DNA of 8,254 nucleotides from Elusimicrobiota bacterium (GCA_003500765.1 DNQL01000286.1:1-8254), one strand, 5' to 3'. Positions 1 through 7,352 are shown, numbered from the stretch's first letter. The notes: generated from the sequence alone by a model not told the origin. Numbers and translations are program-made.

Positions 1-86
1 GGCGCCAGCAGCGCGGCGGACAGGCAAAGGGCGGCCGCGCGCGACGCCGCGCGGATCCGGTCCTTCCTGGTCCTTTCTCCGTTCAT
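1..86 (-). CDS. Start of an exported protein (partial, runs off the left edge)
   Basis: An ATG at 84-86 on the minus strand opens a frame of 28 codons that stays open to the window edge. The residues are a basic stretch (MNGERTRKDRIRAASR) followed by a hydrophobic alanine/leucine run (AAALCLSAALLA), which is how a Sec signal peptide begins. It starts 3 bases after the TAG of the Fn3-repeat gene, so co-transcription with that gene is likely. A GGAG at 96-99, inside the end of the upstream gene, lies 9 bases from the ATG and can serve as ribosome binding site. The mature protein is outside the window, so nothing can be said about its function. Being the second gene of an operon led by a surface-type protein, it may also act in the envelope or outside the cell (inference). 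Confidence 0.6.
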   Translation of the reverse strand, partial: MNGERTRKDRIRAASRAAALCLSAALLA

Positions 87-89
87 ATC

Positions 90-3000
90 CTAGCGCTCCA
101 CCGCCAGCTTGAAAACTTTGCCCTTTCCGGCCGGCGGCTCGATAAAGACCAGGTACACTCCGCTGGCCACTTCCGCGCCCTTCTCGTTTTTGCCGTCCCA
201 GGTGCCGGTTCCGTCATGCCCTGTCTTGAATTCCCTGACCAGCTCGCCCAGGACCGTGTAGATCCTGACCGCGGCGTCGTAGGGCAGGTTGGCGAAACGC
301 ACCGCCCCGGCCACGGACGAGGGGCGGAAGGGATTGGGATATATCTTCACTCCGGCCACCCCGGCGGCCGGCTGCGAGACCATTATCTGGAAAGTCGAGA
401 GATGCCAGGTCTGCGCGCGCACTACGTTGGCCGCGGTGTCGGGCACGGAAGGCAGCGGGACCCAGCGCGCGCTGGAAGTGTCGTAGAGGGCGAGTATGAG
501 GCTGCGCTCGTCGGCGCCCGCGGGCAGGGAGTTCTCAAGGTAGGGAACGGCCAGCGTGAGGGCGTTGAGGACCACTACGGGCGGGAAGTGGGTGACCTCC
601 ATCCCTACCCCCGTGGGGATAAGCGTGCCGGCGTTGCCCGGCGCGGAGGGAAAGACGGTCTCGGGTTTTATCGTTATCCTGGTGGAGCCGCCAAGAGCGC
701 CGGCCGGCACGGTGACGGAATAGTCGCCGTAGGAAGTCGGCAGCGATACCACCATGTCCTCGCCGTAAGGCGCCGTCAGGCTCTGGCCCGCCAGCGTACA
801 CGTAGAGCCGGAGTCGGAGAAAGCCGACAGGGCGGACCCGTTGCGGCTTATCGCCCTTATCCTGGCGAAGTAGGTCGTGTCGGCCAGCAGGCCGTTGAAA
901 TCGAAGCTCAGGCCGTTGGCCGTGCCGGAGGAGTACATCGGGTCGAAGTCGTCCTCGGTGGAGACCTCCACGGCGTAGACCGTATCGGCCTGGTTGTTGC
1001 CGTGCAGCCAGTTGAGAGTGAAGCCGTCGAGGCGCATGCCGGAGAAAGCCTCGGGCTTCGGCAGTACCTGGGCCGTGGCCGGCAGCGTCAGGGGATCGGC
1101 GAGGTCCCGGTAATCTGTTCCGACGCCGGTATGGTTGAGGGCCGAGACCCTTGAATAATACGAGGCGTTGGAGATCAGCCCGTCGAACCACGCGTGGGTG
1201 TTGCGCGTGGTGGACGAATGCACCGCCGAGGAGAAGTCGGAATGGGTGGAAATATCCACGGTGTATTCCGTGGAAGGCGGCGCCGGGTTATCGCCGTTGC
1301 CCCAGTTTATGGTGACCGAAGACTGTCCTACCCCGGAAGGGGCCCCGCTTGCCGGGACGAAGGCCAGCGTGGCCATGGGGGAGAAGGCGTAAGGCCCCTC
1401 CGCTATGCCGCGTCGGTTATACGAGGCCACCCAGAAGTGGTAGGTGGTGTTGGGCGTGAGCCCCGCAGTGCTGAGGTAAGTGTTGTAGGTGTCCGAACTC
1501 GCCACGGGCGCGGTGCCGGGGTTCTCCCAGTCCTCCGCCGTCGTGCTTATTACGCGGTAGCGCGTGTCCGGGGGATTGGCTCCGGCCGTCCAGGTGACCC
1601 TTATCGTGGCCGTGGTCATATCCGTGGCGGCGTACGGGACGTGCACCGGCGGCATCGCGCGCGTGGGGGTAGAGGTCAGGAAAGTGTAGTTGGCCCCTCC
1701 GTCCAGGGCCAATGTCCCCAGGCGCAGGTAATAGCTGGTGTTGGGCGCCAGGCCGGTAACGGCGAGGGCGGAGGCGGTTATAGCGGAGGCGGCGGAGGAG
1801 AAATCCACGGAGGCGAAAGTCGGCGACAGCGAGGCTTCCAGCAGGTATCCTCCGTCGGCCGTCTGTTCCTGCGGGTCCGCGGGCAGCGCCGTCCAGGTCA
1901 CGGAGATGCTCGAGTAGAACACCCCGCTGTGCGAGACCCCTGACGGCCGGGGAGGCAGCGTGTAGTCGTAATCCGGGGTGGAGAGCGTGTATACCGTGGT
2001 ACCGGAGAAGACCGGGCCGGCCCTGAAATAGTAGAGGGTGTTGGGGTCCAGGCCGCTGCCGATGGTGACGGAGGTGGCCGCGCCGTTGGAGGTGAAACTT
2101 TCGGCTTCGATGGTCGTGAACGAGGGATGTGCCGCGGCCTGCAGGACATAGCCGTCCGCCCCCACCGCGTCGAAGGTGACCGTGGCGCTGGTGCTCCATA
2201 CTCCGTAAAGCGTCACCAGCGGCAGCGCGTCGGCCTGCAGCGTGGCCGTGTAGCCTATATCGGTGTAGGTAGGGGAATCGTCCCAGTTGAGCGAGACCAG
2301 GCGCAGGTAATAAGTGGTGCTGGGGCGCAGGCCGTCGAAGCCGATGACGCCGCCGCTGGACGGCTCCGCCGCGGAAGAGACGATCACCGAACCGGAGCCG
2401 AAAGTCCGGGTGGAGCGCTGCAGCAGGTATCCTTCGCAGGCCGAGCCCTGGGGCGAGAGCGGCAGCGGCGAGAAATAGACCCTTAGGCTGGTCTTGTCGG
2501 GCACCACGGGAGGGGAGACCTGGGAGTTCGTATACACGGGATTCGCCCTTGTTATGGTCGAGACGACGGAGGTGTAATTAAGCCCCCCGTTGCTGTTGAG
2601 CGAGCCCGCCCTGAAATACCAGGTCGTATTCGGCTCCAGGCCGGACACTGCCAGCGAATTGGCGGACAGCGCGTAGGTCCGGCTGGAGACCGTCGCGGCC
2701 GCGCCGGCGAAAGAGTCGCTCGACGCCTGCAATTCGTAGCCGGCGGCTCCGGAGGCCAGCGTGTCCCAGGAGAGCGTGGCCGAGCTGATGTGCCTGGAAA
2801 CCAGCGCGAAGCCGGTCAGCGGCGAGGCCTGGGTGGTGAAAGTGTCCACGTCGCTCAGGTTGGCGACGCCGTTCCAGTTGCGCGCGCCGGCCTTGTAGTA
2901 ATAGGTGGTGTTGGTGAGCAGCCCTTCTATGGTCAGCGAGCCCAGCGCCGGCTGCGAGGTGGCCGAAGAGTGGACGACTCCCTCGAAGATAGGCGAACTG

Positions 3001-3749
3001 GACATCAGCAGCAGGTAGCCCTCGGAGCTTCTCTCCCTGATCGCGCCGGACATGGGGGTCCAGGACACCGTGGCGCTGGTCCTGTAGACGGAATAGGCCA
3101 GGTCCTCCAGTTTCGCCGCCAGCGTGCTGGTGGAGGTCTGTACCGTACCTGTTTCCACGTCGGCCAGGTTGGAGGCCTTAACCCGGAACTGGTACGTGGT
3201 ATTGGCCAGCAGGCCGCCCAGCGAGACGGGCGGGTAGATGACGGAGATTTCGTACTTGTAAGAGGTGAAATTGGTGTGGGAGGTGTACTCGAGTATGTAC
3301 TCCGTCTCGTCCGGGTTGCCGTTCGTCTCCCAGCCTATGTTCACGTGGGCCGTTACCGAAGATTCCGCGTGAAAGAAGTTTTCGCCGGCCTGGAAATAGA
3401 TGCCCGACGGGGCGGCCGCCAGGGTGACGGACATGGTGTTGTTGCCGGTATAGGAGCCGCCAAAACTCTTGACGCGGAAATAATAGAGGGTGTCGCGGGT
3501 CAGGCCGGGGACCGTGACATTGGACACCAGAGAGGTGTCGGAGGCGGTGAGCGGCGAAAAATCGGCCTCCTCGGAAAGCTCCCAGGAGTAGGGGGTTAAG
3601 CCGGCCCCCCAGTTGAAGCTTAAAGAGGTCTCGGTCCAGCCGGAGGGCACGGGGTTGAGCTGCGCCGCGGCCGGGGCGGCAAATGCCGGGGCCAGGCAGA
3701 GCGCTAGGGCGCCGGCCAAAAGCCTGGACGGTCTGGGCGACAGGGACAT
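90..3749 (-). CDS. Large secreted fibronectin type III repeat protein with FlgD-like C-terminal domain
   Basis: A 1219-residue exported protein, likely displayed on or released from the cell surface. Residues 1-30 form a signal peptide (MSLSPRPSRL, hydrophobic core, then AFAAPAAAQ). About ten Fn3-like repeats of 82-104 residues follow, at roughly 31-112, 113-212, 213-316, 317-408, 409-510, 511-604, 605-704, 705-797, 798-896 and 897-988. Each has an S-x-T/S-x-S/T-W strand near its start and the hallmark G-L-x-x-N-T-T-Y-Y-F/L-R turn near its end. Residues 989-1130 look like a ZU5-like beta domain (VTVPAGALGGSTRITI). Residues 1131-1219 match the FlgD-Ig/secretion-tail type: VKIYPNPFRP, then a GELV strand, TWDGKNEKG and ASGVYL. 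An in-frame TTG at 3788 would add 13 residues, but the ATG at 3749 places the signal peptide correctly. No enzyme motif is visible. Adhesion or scaffolding is plausible but inferred. Confidence 0.88.
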   Translation of the reverse strand: MSLSPRPSRLLAGALALCLAPAFAAPAAAQLNPVPSGWTETSLSFNWGAGLTPYSWELSEEADFSPLTASDTSLVSNVTVPGLTRDTLYYFRVKSFGGSYTGNNTMSVTLAAAPSGIYFQAGENFFHAESSVTAHVNIGWETNGNPDETEYILEYTSHTNFTSYKYEISVIYPPVSLGGLLANTTYQFRVKASNLADVETGTVQTSTSTLAAKLEDLAYSVYRTSATVSWTPMSGAIRERSSEGYLLLMSSSPIFEGVVHSSATSQPALGSLTIEGLLTNTTYYYKAGARNWNGVANLSDVDTFTTQASPLTGFALVSRHISSATLSWDTLASGAAGYELQASSDSFAGAAATVSSRTYALSANSLAVSGLEPNTTWYFRAGSLNSNGGLNYTSVVSTITRANPVYTNSQVSPPVVPDKTSLRVYFSPLPLSPQGSACEGYLLQRSTRTFGSGSVIVSSAAEPSSGGVIGFDGLRPSTTYYLRLVSLNWDDSPTYTDIGYTATLQADALPLVTLYGVWSTSATVTFDAVGADGYVLQAAAHPSFTTIEAESFTSNGAATSVTIGSGLDPNTLYYFRAGPVFSGTTVYTLSTPDYDYTLPPRPSGVSHSGVFYSSISVTWTALPADPQEQTADGGYLLEASLSPTFASVDFSSAASAITASALAVTGLAPNTSYYLRLGTLALDGGANYTFLTSTPTRAMPPVHVPYAATDMTTATIRVTWTAGANPPDTRYRVISTTAEDWENPGTAPVASSDTYNTYLSTAGLTPNTTYHFWVASYNRRGIAEGPYAFSPMATLAFVPASGAPSGVGQSSVTINWGNGDNPAPPSTEYTVDISTHSDFSSAVHSSTTRNTHAWFDGLISNASYYSRVSALNHTGVGTDYRDLADPLTLPATAQVLPKPEAFSGMRLDGFTLNWLHGNNQADTVYAVEVSTEDDFDPMYSSGTANGLSFDFNGLLADTTYFARIRAISRNGSALSAFSDSGSTCTLAGQSLTAPYGEDMVVSLPTSYGDYSVTVPAGALGGSTRITIKPETVFPSAPGNAGTLIPTGVGMEVTHFPPVVVLNALTLAVPYLENSLPAGADERSLILALYDTSSARWVPLPSVPDTAANVVRAQTWHLSTFQIMVSQPAAGVAGVKIYPNPFRPSSVAGAVRFANLPYDAAVRIYTVLGELVREFKTGHDGTGTWDGKNEKGAEVASGVYLVFIEPPAGKGKVFKLAVER

Positions 3750-3755
3750 AAGGCT

Positions 3756-3788
3756 TTTATAGTTTAACAGATTCGGCCCGAAATTCAA
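3756..3788 (-). promoter_or_regulatory. Promoter of the Fn3-repeat gene, possibly giving a leaderless transcript
   Basis: Read on the minus strand there is TTGAAT (3788-3783) as a -35 candidate and, downstream, GTTAAACTATAAA. Two -10 readings are possible: TAAACT (3766-3761) at 16-base spacing, or the better-matching TATAAA (3761-3756) at a long 21-base spacing. TATAAA ends 6 bases before the ATG at 3749, and no Shine-Dalgarno sequence lies before that ATG. Transcription would then start at or just before the start codon. The 11-bp stretch GTTAAACTATA recurs at the promoter of the gene at 7356-8102. Confidence 0.5.
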
Positions 3789-3803
3789 TTAACGATATGT
3801 TAC
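3789..3803. promoter_or_regulatory. Imperfect palindrome between divergent promoters (candidate operator)
   Basis: TTAACGATATGTTAC carries the inverted arms TAAC and GTTA separated by 5 bases. It lies directly upstream of the -35 candidate of the Fn3-repeat gene and about 20 bases from the -35 of the buk operon. A 12-of-15 match (TTAACGATGGGTTAA, minus strand) occurs at 8145-8159 in the promoter of the paralogous secreted gene pair. A transcription factor site is inferred only from position and recurrence; no known regulator was matched. Confidence 0.35.
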
Positions 3804-3821
3804 AGGGCGGCCCGGGCGAAG

Positions 3822-3851
3822 TTGAAACCCGCCAGCTTTGTATTATATTAT
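3822..3851 (+). promoter_or_regulatory. Sigma70-like promoter of the buk-ptb-SEC-C operon
   Basis: TTGAAA at 3822-3827 serves as -35. It is followed by an AT-only stretch at 3840s that offers TATATT (3844-3849, spacing 16) or TATTAT (3846-3851, spacing 18) as -10. This AT island stands out against the surrounding GC-rich DNA. Transcription from here would leave a leader of roughly 75 bases before the buk ATG. The leader contains a small GCCCG-TAC-CGGGC hairpin at 3899-3911 but no recognisable riboswitch. Confidence 0.6.
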
Positions 3852-3935
3852 AAATGCGGCGACGGCATTCGCGCGCCTTTCCCGACAGCAAGCCCCCTGC
3901 CCGTACCGGGCCCCCGTGAAGCCAGGAGAGAATAG

Positions 3936-5060
3936 ATGACGGAAAAGAAACTCAATATACTCGTGATAAACCCCGGCTCTACTTCCGACGAGGTCAGTTA
4001 CTACCGCGGCGACGACCTGGTCTTCCATAAGACAGTGCGCTATAGCCCCGGCGAACTGGCGCCTTACGAGCGCGAGAAGATAACCGCGCAGTTCGATTTC
4101 CGCAAGAAGATGGTGATGCGGGCGCTGCAGGAGCACGGCGTGGACCCGAAAGAAATGCACGGCGTCATAGGCCGCGGCGGCCTGGTGAAACCCATAGAGG
4201 GCGGCGTCTACGCGGTGGACGACGCGCTGCTGGCCGACCTCCGCGAGGGCGTGCTGGGCGACCACTCCTCCAACCTCGGGGGCATCCTCGCGCACGACAT
4301 AGCCGGCCCGCTGGGCATCCCTTCCTTCATAGCCGACCCGGTGGTCGTGGACGAGCTGGACCCGCTGGCCCGCTATTCCGGCATGCCCGAGAACCCGCGC
4401 ATTTCCATCTTCCACGCGCTCAACCAGAAGCGCTGCGGCCGCCACGCCGCCCGCCAGCTGGGCAAGCCCTACGAGGAGTGCCGGCTGATCATCATGCACG
4501 GCGGCGGCGGGATATCCGTGGGCGCGCACCGAGGCGGGCGCGTGGTTGACGTCAATAACGCCCTAAACGGCGACGGCCCCTTCACGCCGCAGCGCTCCGG
4601 CGGCGTGCCTGCCGGCGGCCTGGTTAAGATGTGCTTCAGCGGCAAGTACAGCCAGCAGGATATGATGCTCAAACTCAAGGGCCAGGGCGGCCTGGTGGCC
4701 TACACGGGGACCTCCGACTGTATCGCGCTGGAAAAATACATCCTCAACGGCGAGGTCAAGGACGGAGCCGGTCTCGACCCCGCGAAGATAAGCCGTGAGC
4801 AGGCCAAAGAAGCCGTGCTGGCCATGGCCTACCAGGTAGCCAAGGAGATAGGGGCCATGGCGGCCGTGCTGGAGGGCAAGGTGGACGCCGTCGTGCTCAC
4901 CGGCGGCCTGGCCTACGACAAGATCGTAGTGGAGGAGCTCAAGCGCAGGATATCCTGGATAGCCCCGGTGCTGTCCTATCCCGGCGGCGACGAGATGGCC
5001 GCGCTGCGCATAGCGGCGGAGAAGGGCATACTGCACCCGAATTTGGTCAAAAAATACTGA
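3936..5060 (+). CDS. buk: Butyrate kinase (acetate/butyrate kinase family)
   Basis: A cytoplasmic kinase that transfers the phosphate of butyryl phosphate, or a similar branched acyl phosphate, to ADP, yielding the free acid and ATP. It is the last step of the Ptb-Buk route and is reversible. The 374 residues show family motifs in order: the phosphate-binding loop INPGSTS (11-17), GRGGLV with its arginine at 80, DPVVVDEL (134-141), HALNQK (160-165), HGGGGIS (188-194), DVNNAL and GDGPF (205-216), GTSD (268-271), LTGGLA (311-316) and PGGDE (349-353). The length is slightly above the usual 355-360. One oddity: the loop continues STS-DE, where the kinases I recall have STS-TK, so a conserved lysine is replaced by acid. 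AGGAG at 3924-3928 sits 7 bases before the ATG and fixes the start. It is the first gene of the operon, 14 bases ahead of ptb. Confidence 0.93.
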   Translation: MTEKKLNILVINPGSTSDEVSYYRGDDLVFHKTVRYSPGELAPYEREKITAQFDFRKKMVMRALQEHGVDPKEMHGVIGRGGLVKPIEGGVYAVDDALLADLREGVLGDHSSNLGGILAHDIAGPLGIPSFIADPVVVDELDPLARYSGMPENPRISIFHALNQKRCGRHAARQLGKPYEECRLIIMHGGGGISVGAHRGGRVVDVNNALNGDGPFTPQRSGGVPAGGLVKMCFSGKYSQQDMMLKLKGQGGLVAYTGTSDCIALEKYILNGEVKDGAGLDPAKISREQAKEAVLAMAYQVAKEIGAMAAVLEGKVDAVVLTGGLAYDKIVVEELKRRISWIAPVLSYPGGDEMAALRIAAEKGILHPNLVKKY

Positions 5061-5074
5061 CAAGGAGATATCCC

Positions 5075-6004
5075 ATGAACTTCAAGAATTTCGACGATCT
5101 GCTGTCCAAGGTGCGCGGCAAAACCAACCGCATCGTGGTCCCCGGCGCCAATAACGACGAGGTGCTGACCGCCTGCAAGATGGGCGTGGACAACTCGATA
5201 ATCTCCGGCGGCATACTGATAGGGCCCAAGTCGCAGGTCGAGGAGATGGCGAAGAAGGTCGGCCTCAAGCTCGACATCTTCGAGATAGTGGACAAGAGCG
5301 ATTACGCCGAGATGTGCAATATGGCCGTCGACCTGGTGAAAGCCGGCAAGGGCGACTTCCTGGTCAAGGGACTCGTCGACACCAAGTTCTACATGAAGGC
5401 CATACTCCGCAAGGAGATAGGCGCCGTGGCCGAGGGCACCGTGCTCAGCCACTTCGTCCTTTTCGAGCAGGCCAACTACCACAAGCTCTTCGCCGTCACC
5501 GACGCGGCCATCATGATCAGCCCCACGCTGGAACAGAAGGCCATGATCCTCAACAACGCGGTGGACATGATGCGCATGCTGGGCGTGGAGAAGCCCAATG
5601 TCGCGGTGGTCTGCCCGGTGGAGAAGGTCAACGAGAAGATCCCCAGCACGCTCGACGCCCAGGCGCTGGCCAACATGAACAAGGAAGGCAAGATAAAGAA
5701 CTGCGTAGTGGAGGGCCCCTACGACGTCTATATCTCCTTCTCGAAAGAGCTGGCCGCCGAGAAGGGCATCAAGGGCGCGCAGGTGCCCGGCAACACGGAC
5801 ATCGCGCTGTTCCCGGACCTCGACAGCGCCAACCCGGTGTACAAATGCCTGAGCTTCTTTGGCGCCGGCATGAAGAGCGCCACGCTGCTGGCCGGCTCCA
5901 ATATCCCGGTCATCCTGCCTTCGCGCACCGATTCCCCGATGACCAAGCTGCATTCGATAGCGCTGGCCTGCTACCTGAAAGACAAGACCCGGGTGTCGGC
6001 CTGA
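5075..6004 (+). CDS. ptb: Phosphate butyryltransferase (phosphotransbutyrylase)
   Basis: Catalyses butyryl-CoA + phosphate = butyryl phosphate + CoA, feeding the neighbouring butyrate kinase. The pair conserves the thioester energy as ATP. The 309 residues match the usual size of about 300 and the PTA/PTB fold. Visible landmarks are RIVVPGANND near the N-terminus (19-28), LVKGLVDT (96-103), SHFVLFE (125-131), YHKLFAVTDAAIMISP (135-150), the segment VEGPYDVYIS (202-211), FPDLDSANPVYK (266-277) and the C-terminal PVILPSRTDS (288-297). The form is Ptb rather than Pta: it is short, lacks the extra N-terminal domains, and is paired with buk. Substrate length cannot be read from the sequence, so branched acyl-CoAs from amino acid breakdown are possible. 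AAGGAG at 5062-5067 sits 7 bases before the ATG. The SEC-C gene follows 21 bases downstream. Confidence 0.93.
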   Translation: MNFKNFDDLLSKVRGKTNRIVVPGANNDEVLTACKMGVDNSIISGGILIGPKSQVEEMAKKVGLKLDIFEIVDKSDYAEMCNMAVDLVKAGKGDFLVKGLVDTKFYMKAILRKEIGAVAEGTVLSHFVLFEQANYHKLFAVTDAAIMISPTLEQKAMILNNAVDMMRMLGVEKPNVAVVCPVEKVNEKIPSTLDAQALANMNKEGKIKNCVVEGPYDVYISFSKELAAEKGIKGAQVPGNTDIALFPDLDSANPVYKCLSFFGAGMKSATLLAGSNIPVILPSRTDSPMTKLHSIALACYLKDKTRVSA

Positions 6005-6025
6005 GGCCGCCCAAGGAGAATAAAG

Positions 6026-6493
6026 ATGATCTGGAACTTCATAAAGGACAAGCTGTCCAAGGAAAAGCCGGCGGAGCCCAAGAAAGAGGCGCCGGCGGCC
6101 ACGGCCGCCCCCGCCAAGCCCGTCCCGCCGTCGGCGGAGAAGCAGGCGCAGGCCGCCGCCGTTAAAGCCGTCAAGGCCGTCAAGGACAAGACGGACGAGG
6201 AACTGGCCGCCGAGCTGGACAAGATCTCGCCCGAGATACTGTCCCAGGCCCGCACCCCGCAGATGCGGCAGATGATAATAGGCGTCTACCGCAAGATGCT
6301 GGCCGACGGAGTGGACATCAACGACGGCCACGCGGTAAAGAAATGGCTAAAGAAGCACCCGGAGGTGCTGCAGGGCGGAGAGGTCCAGAAGGTGGAGACC
6401 GTACGGAACGAAGCGCCCAAGGTGGGGCGCAACGAGCCCTGCCCCTGCGGTTCCGGCAAGAAGTTCAAGAAGTGCTGCGGCGGCAAGAGCTGA
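6026..6493 (+). CDS. Small SEC-C zinc-motif protein
   Basis: A 155-residue cytoplasmic protein ending in a SEC-C motif, [20 protein letters not shown]. Cysteines 139, 141, 150 and 151 give the C-x-C-x8-C-C pattern that binds zinc in the SecA tail and in many otherwise unrelated proteins. Residues 1-12 ([12 protein letters not shown]) could form a short amphipathic helix. Residues 13-55 are a low-complexity Lys/Ala/Pro/Glu linker, and 56-125 look helical, with no family I can name. In SecA the motif contacts SecB and ribosomes; whether that applies here is unknown. The gene is third in the buk-ptb operon with AAGGAG at 6013-6018, 7 bases from the ATG. No metabolic link to its neighbours is evident, and it may simply be carried along. 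The strong terminator at 6508-6556 follows 14 bases after the stop. Confidence 0.85.
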   Translation: MIWNFIKDKLSKEKPAEPKKEAPAATAAPAKPVPPSAEKQAQAAAVKAVKAVKDKTDEELAAELDKISPEILSQARTPQMRQMIIGVYRKMLADGVDINDGHAVKKWLKKHPEVLQGGEVQKVETVRNEAPKVGRNEPCPCGSGKKFKKCCGGKS

Positions 6494-6507
6494 GCCCTTC
6501 CGCGTAC

Positions 6508-6556
6508 GCCGCAAAAAAAAGACCCCCGGCGAGAACCGGGGGTCTTTTTTTGCGGC
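6508..6556. terminator. Bidirectional intrinsic terminator between converging operons
   Basis: GACCCCCGG (6521-6529) pairs perfectly with CCGGGGGTC (6536-6544) around the 6-base loop CGAGAA. Eight A's (6513-6520) precede the stem and seven T's (6545-6551) follow it, so each strand has a GC stem followed by a U tract. GCCGC (6508-6512) and GCGGC (6552-6556) extend the pairing outward. It ends the buk-ptb-SEC-C transcript on the plus strand and the secreted paralog transcript on the minus strand, whose stop codon is at 6567-6569. Confidence 0.93.
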
Positions 6557-6566
6557 CGGCGCCCGG

Positions 6567-7349
6567 TCAGTTCCAGGATACCGCCGGTATGTCGGAGGGG
6601 ATCTGCGGGGTGAGGTCCTCGAAGCTGGGATTATCGGCGCTCAGGTCCCGGAAGCGGCCGTCGCCGTACACGCCGTAGGTCTGGAAGCCGTCCACCTTGT
6701 TCACCAGCGGGCTGTTGAAAGTCCACATCGCGTCGGCTTGCAGGTAGGCCACGGGGGACTCGTCGGTCCCCGCGTTGGCGGGGTTGGATATTTTTATGCC
6801 CAGGGAGAACTTGGTGGCCCACTGTATGTCGAACTTCTCGGTCTTAACGGTCAAGTTCCCGATGTAGGCGCCCTTGCCGTCCGGGGTCTTGCCGCCGTAG
6901 TTGAAGGATACGGCGTAGCTCATGTCCAGCACGGTCATGCCGGCCCTGTTCTCGCAGGTTATGCCGTAGCGCACCTCGCGGCGTCCCGCCCAGCCGGTTA
7001 TGTCGCTCCAGTCGGCCCGGCCCGGGTAGGCGCTGGCGTAATAATGGTCGAGGTAGGCCTGGGGCTGGCCCGCGTTGACCAGCTTCCACGCTCCGGCGCC
7101 GACGGCCACTATTATGACCCCGGGGCCTATCTTTTCCCCGCTGAAAGCCGGCCCATCAAGGGGCAACTGGGGTTCCTGGGAGAAGAGGGGGCCGCCGACC
7201 GGCAGCTGCGCGGGCTGTTCGAAAGGCAGTTTCCTGTCGGAGAGTTGCGTGAAGGCGCAGCGCGTAGTGATGCCCCGCGACTCCCCGGCCCGGGCGAAGG
7301 CCGGGGCCTGGAGGAGCAGCAGGGCTATCAGCGCGTTGCGGATGATCAT
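6567..7349 (-). CDS. Secreted protein of unknown function, paralog of the gene upstream
   Basis: A 260-residue exported protein. Residues 1-20 form a signal peptide (MIIRN, then ALIALLLLQAPAFA). A proline-rich linker follows, containing a 13-residue tandem repeat at 48-60 and 61-73 (QLPxxGPxFSxE). The conserved core from about 84 to the end is shared with the adjacent protein: GAGAWKLVNAGQ, YASAYPG, W-S-D-ITGW, GMTVLD, VSFNYGG, ISNPANAGT, GFQTY, GDGRFRD and a terminal WN. It is probably beta-rich. It has two cysteines, C31 and C132, that its paralog lacks and that could form a disulfide. I recall similar uncharacterised secreted proteins in other Gram-negative bacteria but cannot name a family. 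The ATG follows the upstream stop by 6 bases, and its AAGGA binding site overlaps that TAA, so translational coupling is likely. The operon ends at the terminator at 6508-6556. Confidence 0.85.
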   Translation of the reverse strand: MIIRNALIALLLLQAPAFARAGESRGITTRCAFTQLSDRKLPFEQPAQLPVGGPLFSQEPQLPLDGPAFSGEKIGPGVIIVAVGAGAWKLVNAGQPQAYLDHYYASAYPGRADWSDITGWAGRREVRYGITCENRAGMTVLDMSYAVSFNYGGKTPDGKGAYIGNLTVKTEKFDIQWATKFSLGIKISNPANAGTDESPVAYLQADAMWTFNSPLVNKVDGFQTYGVYGDGRFRDLSADNPSFEDLTPQIPSDIPAVSWN

Positions 7350-7352
7350 CGG

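Noticed and set aside
216..1154. Plus-strand open frame (312 codons) opposite the 3' part of the Fn3-repeat gene
   Set aside because: The composition is Arg/Gly/Val-rich with no motif, and the minus-strand frame encodes recognisable Fn3, ZU5-like and FlgD-like domains over the same bases.
90..3749. DNA repeat array or CRISPR within the Fn3 gene
   Set aside because: The recurring segments about 290 bases apart encode the conserved Fn3 turn and differ in sequence, so they are protein repeats rather than a DNA repeat array.
3747..3788. TTG at 3788 as start of the Fn3-repeat protein
   Set aside because: It adds 13 residues (MNFGPNLLNYKSL) before a normal signal peptide, has no ribosome binding site and overlaps the likely promoter.
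3856..3923. Riboswitch in the buk leader
   Set aside because: The leader is about 75 bases with only one 5-pair hairpin and no conserved riboswitch sequence.
4976..6331. Long minus-strand open frame (451 codons) opposite ptb
   Set aside because: It runs across three well-recognised plus-strand genes, has a His/Leu/Gly-rich composition and lacks any family motif.
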